From positions 51,285,220 through 51,349,219 of the forward strand of contig NC_087063.1 of NCBI RefSeq assembly GCF_963678635.1: DNA of 64,000 nt, in the 5' to 3' direction. The stretch is from Symsagittifera roscoffensis. Its lineage: Eukaryota > Xenacoelomorpha > Acoela > Convolutidae. The notes beneath the pieces were generated by a model. The model did not search any database, was not told the origin of the DNA, and saw nothing but the letters and a program-made list of their open reading frames with translations. Of this stretch, positions 11,128-19,964 are shown piece by piece. Made by a program: the position numbers and the translations under genes. How positions within the stretch are numbered: the stretch's first letter is position 1; the number at the start of each line of letters is the position of its first letter.

Positions 11128-12031
11128 TGTGCCAGTCGGTCATATTTGGAAGTTTGACCTTGAGAGAAGCAAAAAACACTTGATTTTGGAGTGAAATTTA
11201 ATTTTTCAAAAATTCGAATGGAGCCTGTCATGCACGATTTTCTCGCGATAACTGAAAACAGAAAAAGAGAAGTCAGAAGAATCGAGTGAAAATCGCGGGA
11301 AAGTTGCAAGATAAATCAGTAGGAAGTTTCTATTCGCAATTTCCGAGACAATAATAATCTAGAGTAGAGCTGTCCTATTTGAAATAGAAGACAGAGTGTT
11401 CCTGAGAACTGGACAATTATCCAACTGGTCAACTATTCGAACTGGACCAGAGTGAACCTTCGGTGGAAAGGTGGACAGCTTGAGTGTCCCAATGGTTCAC
11501 ATAAAACTACATTCTAGAGTACAAACTTGTTCCTGTTGTTGAAACTGACAAACATTAAACTCATTTAGTTACATTGTTTAATTCTTGAGTTGCTTACCGA
11601 CTTAATTACTCCCAATTCTTGAGCGTGCTACAATGTGAGTACCAATTTAAATTTCTAGAGTGTGTTTTATAATTGTTATGTTGAGGTAAGGCGAGTTTTA
11701 GGTTGATCCATCTGAAATGGATCAAAGTTCCACTGTCTAATAAACAGTAACTTAACGGATTGTTCCGACCCGGTTTTTAACGGCGTTCATGTATTTTGGG
11801 TATCTAGAGACCTAAGTATGGGGACGTTATTATTTCTAGAGTGGGGGGATATTTTGGTAGTAGCCTTTAAGCGGTAACGGGTCGTAGTCTCATGTCACAA
11901 GCGAACCGAATTGGCTCCGACTGATTTGAGGTGGAAAAACACAAGAGATAGTGTCCCTGACTCTTGAGCCAATGGTTATAGGGCCTATTTTTCTTAAGCC
12001 TCATGTGTGACTGCAGTCGACGAATGTTACA
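11128..12031 (+). repeat. Element B 5' LTR
   Basis: It runs TGTGCCAGTCGG to GAATGTTACA (904 bp). Near-identical to the 3' LTR at 33152-34057. It begins with TG and ends with CA, contains a perfect 9-bp hairpin (11703-11725) and AATAAA (11739-11744), and ten CTTGAG/CTAGAG hexamers, all in sense orientation. Confidence 0.95.
11703..11744 (+). promoter_or_regulatory. LTR hairpin and AATAAA in the 5' LTR
   Basis: TTGATCCAT and ATGGATCAA form a perfect 9-bp stem with the 5-nt loop CTGAA, followed 13 nt later by AATAAA. Both are preserved in all four LTRs of the window, including the diverged solo LTR. The signal may direct 3' end formation of the element RNA; the hairpin may regulate it, as structured R regions do in retroviruses (inference). 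Confidence 0.55.
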
Positions 12032-12042
12032 TAGTGTTTTTA

Positions 12043-12060
12043 TGGCGCTCCTGGGTGTTT
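12043..12060 (+). promoter_or_regulatory. Possible tRNA primer-binding site of element B
   Basis: TGGCGCTCCTGGG begins 11 bp after the LTR end; LTR retrotransposons usually place an 18-nt complement of a tRNA 3' end, starting TGG, within a few bases of the LTR. Element A has AGG instead of TGG here. I did not identify the tRNA, so this is tentative. Confidence 0.3.
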
Positions 12061-12540
12061 ACGACATCAAGACTACGGAGTCGAACCCACTTGAGACAGC
12101 TTCGGGCTACATGCCCATTCTAGAGTACCGGTGGTACGGTTCGACAGGAACGTGCAAACCTTCCGGTTGTACCGTGATAGCTTTTTAAGAAAACTCGAGA
12201 AAACTTCCTGGTACGCTCTCCGAACGAGGCTTAGCTAACCGAGTAAAGGGGGGCAACTAGGGGGACAAAACACGAGCAAAAAGACAAAAAGCAAAACAAA
12301 AAACAAAAAAGAATAGAATAAGGAGCAAAAACCATAAAACGAAAAAAGACAGTGACTTTGACACCAGATTAGTTGGATCAAACCTTTATATTAATTAAAT
12401 GGTATACCCATACTGTTTTACAAGTTCGATCGTTTCGATCAACCTAGCAGTTTAACCCAGTAACCTTAATAAAGTGCCCGAGTGTGGGGCGTTGTCAAGG
12501 GTTTTCAGGTAGCTTGGAACTTAGCTGGACAACAAGGAGA

Positions 12541-12786
12541 CTCGACTGGAAGAGGTGACCAGCCGAGTGGGAAAGTGGTTCAGGAACACTTGAGCTGAAC
12601 CAATAGGAGACTCGACTGGAAGAGGGGACCAGCCGAGTGGGAAAGTGGTTCAGGAACACTTGAGCTGAACCAATAGGAGACTCGACTGGAAGAGGTGACC
12701 AGCCGAGTGGGAAAGTGGTTCAGGAACACTTGAGCTGAACCAATAGGAGACTGGACTGGAACAGGTGACCAGTCGAGTGGGAAAGC
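12541..12786 (+). repeat. 70-bp tandem repeat, about 3.5 copies, in the leader of element B
   Basis: CTCGACTGGAAGAGG starts at 12541, 12611 and 12681, and a variant CTGGACTGGAACAGG at 12751, an exact 70-bp period. Each complete unit includes GTGACCAGCCGAGTGGG (or a one-base variant) and CACTTGAGCTGAACC. Also present, inverted, in element A. Confidence 0.93.
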
Positions 12787-13655
12787 AGCCAAGAAGGATT
12801 TGCAGTTCTCGAGTTCTCAAGTTGGGCGGAACGGGTATCGTTAAAATCCACATTACATTATAGGAGATAAGTGTAAAATTGGATAAGCGAAATCCCCCGG
12901 TTTTGAGGAACGTTTTTACTTAAGCAGGCCTGGAAACAGGTCTACGGTTTTCTCTTGAGAGGTTTAGCACCCGGCGCTTAAGGTAATTTTTAGGCTTAAG
13001 AAGGGGGGCTAAAAAGGGGGAGGTTAGAAGGGGGGCTGGTTAAGTTAGAGGTTGGCGGTAGTAAATTGTAAAAAGGGGGGAAATTAGAGTAACTAATTAG
13101 TCGACATCGTTGATTTAGTTACATTAGTCATTAACACGCGTTGGTAATAATAGGTGGATATCGAAATTTGAACTCGAGTTAAGGAAGGTACCCTGGTCGG
13201 ATTGGTAGGGGGAACGGACGTAGACAATTCTGGTGATACCCAATAAGATTATTAGTTGGGGGGAGGAAAACGCGTGGCAATTAGGTACCAGACATTATTT
13301 TCGACAAAAGATAGACATTGGTCACCTTTGAATTTTAGGTGGGCTCATCTTTCTGTTTTTATTACTTTTTCTAGCTTGGATTTTTTGTTGCATTTTGGTG
13401 AGGATTTGTGTTTAGTTTTTACACGAACAGGTGATCACAAGATACCTGCGCACAGGTTTTGGTCTCAAATTGCTTGGAACATTGAAATAGAGGTAACTAA
13501 AAAGAAATAAGGAAAAGGGGGTCAGCATTTGGCTTTTAAGAGAGGGTTTTTGGGAAAATTTTACTAGAGCTTGAGTGGTGGTACAAGGTACAGTGAATCA
13601 AGAAGTCCCCATAACGAAGAAGAAAGAGGTCCCACCGCTCAGACACTTGTCAACA

Positions 13656-14200
13656 GTCTTGGGACAGTGCCAAAGAAGTCTTGGGACAGAGCAGTCTGGG
13701 GACAGTCTTGGGACAGTGGTCTTGGGACAGTGGTCTTGGGACAGGGGTCTTGGGACAGTGGTCTTGGGACAGTGGTCTTGGGACAGTGGTCTTGGGACAG
13801 TGGTCTTGGGACAGTGGTCTTGGGACAGTGGTCTTGGGACAGTAGTCTTGGGACAGTGGTCTTGGGACAGTAGTCTTGGGACAGTGGTCTTGGGACAGTG
13901 GTCCTGGGACAGTGGTCTTGGGACAGTGGTCTTGAGACAGTGGTCTTGGGACAGTAGTCTTGGGACACTAGCCTTGGGACAGTAGTCTTGGGACAGTAGT
14001 CTTGGGACACTAGCCTTGGGACAGTAGTCTTGGGACAGTAGTCTTGGGACACTAGCCTTGGGACAGTAGTCTTGGGACACTAGCCTTGGGACAGTAGTCT
14101 TGGGACAGTGGCCTTGGGATAGTACTCTCAGGACAAGGGTCTTGGGACACTGACGGAAAGTACTGGGACAGTACCGAACAGTCTTGGGACAGTGGAAAGA
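13656..14200 (+). repeat. 14-bp minisatellite in the leader of element B
   Basis: Tandem GTCTTGGGACAGTG units, about 29 regular copies between roughly 13706 and 14110 with degenerate copies on both sides. Variants include GTCTTGGGACAGTA and CCTTGGGACAGTAG. Because 14 is not a multiple of three, all three frames on either strand give long repetitive open frames, none of which is likely to be a gene. It ends about 300 bp before the gag ATG. Confidence 0.95.
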
Positions 14201-14508
14201 AGCCTGGGACGGTAGAAAGAAGAGTAGTGACGGTAATTGGAAGTCTTGGGACGGTATAAAAATTGAAGTAAAATTACAATAAGTGTTTTTAAGACAAGAA
14301 TTAAGACAGAACAAGACTAATTGGAACCCGGTACGGTTGAGACCACAAATAAAGAAAATTTCTCGAAAAGTTTAGAAAGAGAACTGGAACAAGGTTTTTA
14401 CCACGTCGCATATTTCTTTTGAATAATTTTTCCTCAAAAGATTTTATTCTTAGATTAGAATTGTGTATATAGTAATATTGTAAATAAGAGCAATTGTAAA
14501 TAGAAATA

Positions 14509-16464
14509 ATGAGACGGAGTAGGGTACCGGTGCTAGAAAAAAGGTCAAGTGGATCAAACACGAAATATAACTCGTCGCTGCGCGGAACGACATCAAGGGG
14601 CCCAGGCAAAACAAAAGATAACTTTTCAGTTAGCATGGTCAGCACGAGGAGTAGCACCGAGAATAAGACGCGAGAAGATGCGAAAGAAAAACGGGTGGAA
14701 CCCACAATCGAAATCGATCTAGAGACACCAGACCAGAGCGTAGATGAAGTGGAGAAAAAGACAACAGAATCCACACCGATGCCCCATATGGAAGATCAAA
14801 ATCCAAAAACCGTGGAGTTTTCGCCGATAGACGCGTTGGAAGACACAACAGGCAATACCCGAGAAACGGTGAAAGACGACTCTCAAGTAAAGAAAACATC
14901 TTTTACAGAAAAGTTGGCGATGATGGTCGGAATGGAATCGAAAGACAACACGGCCGAAGAATCACAGACTGGAAGAGCACGAACATTTGGGACAGTGAGC
15001 ACGAAAGCGACAGAAGCCGACCCAAAGGAAGAACAAGCCAGAACAGAAGAGGCAGCCGAAAACAAGACAACGGCTGTTCATGAAACAGCTGCTCTTGAGC
15101 TTGGCGACCTGATGACAAAGCTAAATCAGATCGACAAAAAACTAAAGTATAGTGAGGAAGATAGAGACTTAATAAGGAAAGAGTTAAAATACAACAAACA
15201 CGAATATCTGGATAGTTATTTTAACCTGGCTAAGGCGACAGACGAGAGACTCCAGCAGATGTCGGACAAGGTAGACGCCACCAATGAAGAACGAGATAAG
15301 AACATCAAAAAAGATATGCAACAGTTGAAAAACCGATATGATGATGTCAACAGCCAATTAGGTAGCCTGGAAAAGAGAATGGACATAATGAACAGGAATC
15401 AGGCCGAAAGTTCGTGTGCAATACAGGCGAAATTGGATGCAATCTTGAGAAATTCTACCTCACAAGAAAGACCGGCAGTGGATCGCACGCAAGGCACCAG
15501 AGTTGACTTTGTGGAACCACAAAGGAACAAACGGCAATCGACACCGTTGCCTTTAAACCGGGATGCGGTAAGCATAGCACCAACGGCTGCTAAAACAATC
15601 ATGAAAAATGGAGCATCAAACACAATGAGTGGCCCGGGGGACTCAACAGCTAACAGCAACGCAGGTCCGGATGCCATGACGTGGGCAAGCACTTGGGAGA
15701 TGATGAACAGGACTCTAGAGGCCTTCGCAACGAGGAACACTGACTCGAGCGATAGGAGAGATGGAAAATCAAGAAAAACTTTCAAGAAGCCAAAGGAATT
15801 CAAAGACGACTCCGATGGATGCATCGACACTTGGGTGGAAGTGATGAGATTACACCTAGAGTAAGATAACTTAAATGATGAAAGACAAGCATGCACAGCC
15901 ATACTCAGCAACTTAGAAGGCACGGCATTAAAATGCGTGGTTGCAAAGAAAGAAGAAGAACGCGATACCGCGGACAAGATCTTCGAAATATTGCTGAATC
16001 GATTCGGGTCAGGCATGAAGGGTCACCAAGCGATGATGCGATTTGAAAAGAGAAGGCAAAGGGACGACGAGTCAATTGATCGGTTCCTAGATGAACTCGA
16101 GAGCTTGAGAAGAAGGAGTGACCCAGAGGAGTCGACAAACAGAAGAAACTTTAGCATTGCCTCGAAGTTCATTGATGGGGTAAAAAGTGATGACTTAAGA
16201 ACAATGTTAGCAACATACTACACATTGTCGAAGGACAGCGCTCCAACCCCAGAAGAAATGAGACAGAAATCAAGGGAATACATGTTGATGAAGCCCAAGA
16301 AATACTCATATTCAGAAAACAGGAACACGCAAGGGGGGGGGGCCAACCCCAGAGGTCATCATGGTACAAACCTACAGATGATATGGACAAGCGCAGATCA
16401 TGTGCGAATTGCGGGTCGGCGGATCATCATGTGGCTGACTGCACAACATACAAACAAGGCATGA
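14509..16464 (+). CDS. gag: Element B gag, disrupted by one nonsense codon
   Basis: The ATG at 14509 is shared with element A. The protein has a low-complexity charged N-terminus, a predicted coiled coil at about residues 197-320 (KLNQIDKKLKYSEEDRD onward), then a retrotransposon Gag core with DTWVEVMRLHLE, QACTAILSNLEGTALKCVV, FLDELESLRRRSDPEE and FSIASKFIDGVKSDDLR. It should form the particle shell. A TAA at 15862-15864 interrupts it where A has CAA (Gln); the frame then resumes unchanged. A run of ten G at 16333-16342 moves the frame relative to the zinc knuckles, which lie in the next frame from about 16383; the last residues of this frame (after about 16345) are therefore probably not real Gag. 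In A the two regions are in one frame. Confidence 0.9.
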
Positions 16465-18938
16465 AGAGCCTAGGATACGCACCGGATGAGGAGGACATGA
16501 GCCAGATGGAGGAACACGAGTACTACAATGGCTTAATCATCAAGATAGGCGCAAGATGCTTCTTCTGTAACCAGGAGGGGCACTTCAGAATGGATTGTCC
16601 CTTGTTCTGGGAAGCGGTCAAGGACCAGAATCACCCCAAACACAAGTTGGCATTAGCGGCGGTGCAGAATCAGCGGAACAGGCAGAACGAGTTTGAATCT
16701 AGGAACTTAGGAGCACCAAGCACGGAATTGCCAACGAAAACAGTGAAAGCTGTAACACATGTTAATGGTGCGATAGAATCTGCGGCCGGGAACTCTCTAG
16801 AGATAAATTATGAGAAAGCGGCGACGGAAGCAATTGCCAAAGTGAAACAGGATCTGGCTGCGAAAGAAATAGAGCAACGACTAAAGCTGGAGATCGAAAG
16901 ACAGAATTTTAACGAAGCATTAACCGGATCGAGCCCAACACCAGAGGCTGTACCGGGCTCAACAAAGACCGGGAATTGTAACACTGTAAAAATGGTGACG
17001 GGAAAGCCATTCGGCATATCGAAAATCGGGGCAAGAATAATGTCGATAATCACAGTGGGCGGCCACGAGGTAACCAGAAACTTGAGCGAACCGAGCGACC
17101 AGACGATAATGCACATTGACGTGTACGCAGATTACTTGAGTGGTATAAGCCCACAAACGACTTCTAGAGCGCTGAGAGCACTACTCATGAGAGGGGGCAG
17201 CAAGTCGGTACGTGTTGACAACAGATATACTGAAGCTTATGGTCCACACGAGGTGATGCTAAATATAGATGGGATCAACATCTATACCAACACAATGATA
17301 ACATGTGACGAAGACCTAATTGGGCAAATCTACTTAGGGGAAGAAGAGTTGAAAGTGAGATCGATTGGACACTGCGCCATGCTTGAAGAAGATGCAATGC
17401 ACATCGGGACGGAGGCAGATGTGACAGGGCACGTGCTAGATATAAGTGCCAAAAAGACTCAGTTGCGTGGGTTACTTGAAACGGGAGCAGTCTTGAGCGT
17501 CATACCAATCGAAACTTGGGAAAAGATGGGCTTTGACAAAGGTGACTTGATAGACTCGAGAATACGGCTGTCAGCTGCAAACAAAGGGGCCCTTCGGGTG
17601 CTGGGCAGGACGCCGATAATAGCCCTCAATTTGGGGGAACGTAACCTGTGGATGAGCGTTATCGTGGTAGAAAACCTAGATGAATCTGACCAATTCATTT
17701 TGGGCAGAGACTTCATCAGGAATTTCGACGTAACGATTGATCTAAATAACGCATTGTTCAGGATACGGAACCCGGATAGGAGGTACGCAATCAAACCGGT
17801 AAATTTAATAATGGCAAATGAAAACAAAGCACCGGTATTCTTGAGTAGGAGGGTGAGACTAAAAGCTTATGAAGCGGCAATCGTAAGCTTGAGGATGAAA
17901 AATTACAATGAACTAAGTGACAACAAGCAAGTGTGTATAGTTCCGAATCCTAATAGTCAAAGTGCTGCTGTTTTAGGAAGATCATTCTCGATAACGAAGA
18001 GCGGCCTCTGCGTCAGTGTCTTGTTGAATACCCTTGATATACCGATTACGATACAGAGAGGGAGGAAACTGGGATATGCTTTACCGGTTAAAACTCGATA
18101 TGAAACGATTGAGAACTCAAAACAAAATGAAGTTGTTGATTGTCCCAATCACAGGGACAAAATTTGTATCTTGAGACGATTGCAGAAAATAAAAGATTTT
18201 TCAGCTCTTATTAAATCACTTAAGTCAGAAACGGACGATGGGCTGTCGAGCTGTTCGAACTTTCCAGAGCGACCTACACTAGATGAAATGCAAACTGATA
18301 AACCGGTTCTGCCGGAGATTGAACATTTGAGGGGTAAACTGAAAGATGAACAGCTCGAAGCCATCAAGGACGTACCAGAGCGGAACGAGGAAGTTTTTTC
18401 GAGGCATAAGGCGGATATCGGGTGTTGTAATTTTGTTGAGCATGAAATAGAACTTGAGGAAAACGCGGTACCACACAGGGAGGGGGCGAGGCGCATGACC
18501 CCACACAAATCGGACGCGTGTAGAAAAGAAATCGAGACGTTACTAGAGTATGACATGATAGAACCATCCAAGTCACCGTGGGCGCGTGGAGTAGTGATGG
18601 CCAAAAAGAAAGGCGACCAGTTGAGGTTTTGTTGCGACTTTCGATACCTGAACTCCGTCACGGTGAAGGATGCCTATCCCATACCTAGAATTGATGAGAG
18701 CCTCTCGAAGTTAGGTGATGCAAAATTTTTTACGACTCTTGATTTAGGCTCGGCCTTTTGGCAGGTACCACTAAGGAAGCAGGACAGGGACAAGACAGGG
18801 TTTGCCTGCGAGTTGGGTCTGTTTCAATGGAAACGGATGCCGTTTGGGCTTTGCAATGCCACAGCCACGTTTCAGCGGTTGATGGCACACACGCTGATAG
18901 GCGTGACGAAGAAGTATGGCAATCTGGTAATGTGCTAA
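16383..18938 (+). CDS. pol: Element B zinc knuckles, aspartic protease and first part of reverse transcriptase
   Basis: Domains in order: two CCHC zinc knuckles (16401-16442 and 16557-16598); a charged helix; a retropepsin-like protease (about 17430-17740) with LLETGAVLSVIP and ILGRDFIRNFDV; and RT (from about 18430) with RFCCDFRYLNSV, TLDLGSAFWQVPL and WKRMPFGLCNATATFQ. The protease catalytic Asp of the DTGA motif is Glu (GAA, 17478-17480), whereas A has GAT. The frame ends at TAA 18936-18938 exactly at the Tyr of the RT YVDD motif. The real start is upstream in gag: the ATG here is internal to the ancestral Gag-Pol frame. Together these changes should abolish both enzymes. Confidence 0.92.
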   Translation: MDKRRSCANCGSADHHVADCTTYKQGMKSLGYAPDEEDMSQMEEHEYYNGLIIKIGARCFFCNQEGHFRMDCPLFWEAVKDQNHPKHKLALAAVQNQRNRQNEFESRNLGAPSTELPTKTVKAVTHVNGAIESAAGNSLEINYEKAATEAIAKVKQDLAAKEIEQRLKLEIERQNFNEALTGSSPTPEAVPGSTKTGNCNTVKMVTGKPFGISKIGARIMSIITVGGHEVTRNLSEPSDQTIMHIDVYADYLSGISPQTTSRALRALLMRGGSKSVRVDNRYTEAYGPHEVMLNIDGINIYTNTMITCDEDLIGQIYLGEEELKVRSIGHCAMLEEDAMHIGTEADVTGHVLDISAKKTQLRGLLETGAVLSVIPIETWEKMGFDKGDLIDSRIRLSAANKGALRVLGRTPIIALNLGERNLWMSVIVVENLDESDQFILGRDFIRNFDVTIDLNNALFRIRNPDRRYAIKPVNLIMANENKAPVFLSRRVRLKAYEAAIVSLRMKNYNELSDNKQVCIVPNPNSQSAAVLGRSFSITKSGLCVSVLLNTLDIPITIQRGRKLGYALPVKTRYETIENSKQNEVVDCPNHRDKICILRRLQKIKDFSALIKSLKSETDDGLSSCSNFPERPTLDEMQTDKPVLPEIEHLRGKLKDEQLEAIKDVPERNEEVFSRHKADIGCCNFVEHEIELEENAVPHREGARRMTPHKSDACRKEIETLLEYDMIEPSKSPWARGVVMAKKKGDQLRFCCDFRYLNSVTVKDAYPIPRIDESLSKLGDAKFFTTLDLGSAFWQVPLRKQDRDKTGFACELGLFQWKRMPFGLCNATATFQRLMAHTLIGVTKKYGNLVMC

Positions 18939-19964
18939 GTGGATGACGTGGTAATAGCGACGCCAACACTGGAGGACTACATTGAGAGACTTGACGAAGT
19001 GTTTGCATGCATGAAAAGGTCGGGGCTAAAGTGTAAACCATCGAAGTGCGAGATACTCAAGGACTCAATAAAATACTTGGGCAGGATGGTAGACAAGCAC
19101 GGCATCAGACCTGATACGGACGCCGTGGAAGCAGTCCTAACCTGGAAATCACCGAAGACAGAGCACCAGTTGATGAGCTTCCTGGGTTTCGCTAACTATT
19201 ATAGAGAGTTCATCAAAGGCTACGCGGACAAGGTATACCCGATGCAACAATTAATGAGACACAAGGGCAAGAAGTTCACGTGGAACAACGCAGCAGAAGA
19301 GTCATTCCAGAGAATAAAGAAAGAGCTATGTGAGGCACCAGTACAGAGAGGGATGTACGTGCTGGACACGGATGCGTCGGTAGTCGCGATTTCGGGGATT
19401 CTCCACCAAGAACAAGAATGGAATGGGAAGACAGTCTTGAGACCAATAGCGTACGGGAGCAAAGTCCTGAGTGACACGGAAATGAAGTACGGAGCACCGA
19501 AAGCAGAGATGTTTGCGGTGGTTACCTTTGTCGAGAAATACAGGGCATACCTGGGAAGTGAGCCATTCAAGTTGCGAGTAGATAACCGAGCACTGAGCTG
19601 GCTGAAAACGTACTCAATGGACCAAAGTTACATTGGGAGGTGGATAGTTCGCCTAGATGGATACAACACGATAATTGAGCATAGAACACGAGATAAACAT
19701 CAGAATGCCGACAGCTTGAGTAAGAAGACGGAGTTCTATGAGAGACAAGAGCAAAGAGAGGCAGACAGACCTGAAATCAAAGATGGCTTTTCCTTCATGG
19801 ACAAGGGAACGTACGACAGTCTTCCACTCACGAGATGGCTGGACAAGTCAGGCAAACCGATAGAAGATCATCCTGAATTACCTAAAGAACCTCCAGAGAA
19901 GACCATCATGAAGAAGAGCAAAAGGATTCCGATAGAGATAATACTCAAGTCGAAGATCGTGTAG
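18939..19964 (+). CDS. pol: Element B reverse transcriptase C-terminal part and RNase H
   Basis: In the same frame as the preceding segment, directly after its TAA. It begins with VDD of the YVDD motif, continues with the RT thumb/connection (KPSKCEILKDSIKYLG, LMSFLGFANYYREFIKGYA) and then RNase H (about 19355-19720: YVLDTDASVVAISG, YGAPKAEMFAVV, LRVDNRALSW, HQNADSLSKK with the acidic residues of the site visible). Relative to A, five residues before YVLDTD are missing. It stops at TAG 19962-19964, where A has an Arg codon (AGG), and the frame continues afterwards into the linker and integrase. Confidence 0.9.
   Translation: MDDVVIATPTLEDYIERLDEVFACMKRSGLKCKPSKCEILKDSIKYLGRMVDKHGIRPDTDAVEAVLTWKSPKTEHQLMSFLGFANYYREFIKGYADKVYPMQQLMRHKGKKFTWNNAAEESFQRIKKELCEAPVQRGMYVLDTDASVVAISGILHQEQEWNGKTVLRPIAYGSKVLSDTEMKYGAPKAEMFAVVTFVEKYRAYLGSEPFKLRVDNRALSWLKTYSMDQSYIGRWIVRLDGYNTIIEHRTRDKHQNADSLSKKTEFYERQEQREADRPEIKDGFSFMDKGTYDSLPLTRWLDKSGKPIEDHPELPKEPPEKTIMKKSKRIPIEIILKSKIV

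Larger units (their letters stand above)
12032..14508 (+). other. Element B untranslated leader
   Basis: It spans from the 5' LTR end to the gag ATG. It includes a possible primer-binding site near 12043, A/T-rich low-complexity tracts (12260-12350), the 70-bp repeats (12541-12786), G-rich tracts (13005-13080) and the 14-bp minisatellite (13656-14200). I see no credible gene. The same architecture in element A shows that this long leader is a stable family feature. Confidence 0.8.

Noticed and set aside
10280-12031. Inverted pair of LTRs as a foldback transposon or genomic inversion
   Set aside because: The split LTR end at 34058-34107 and the GTA duplicate show a simple nested insertion.
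12077-12087. Perfect antisense Pol III B box (GGTTCGACTCC on the minus strand), possible tRNA in the leader
   Set aside because: No A box or cloverleaf could be assembled upstream of it on the minus strand; probably chance or a tRNA remnant.
13656-14200. CRISPR-like direct repeats
   Set aside because: Units are 14 bp and contiguous with no unique spacers, and the context is an animal LTR retrotransposon.
1905-18938. Codon reassignment: TAA for Tyr (A at 1905 and 5953, B at 18936)
   Set aside because: Other stops in the two copies replace Gln, Lys, Glu, Arg and Gly codons, A is also frameshifted, and the host gene exons use standard termination. Random mutation explains the pattern.
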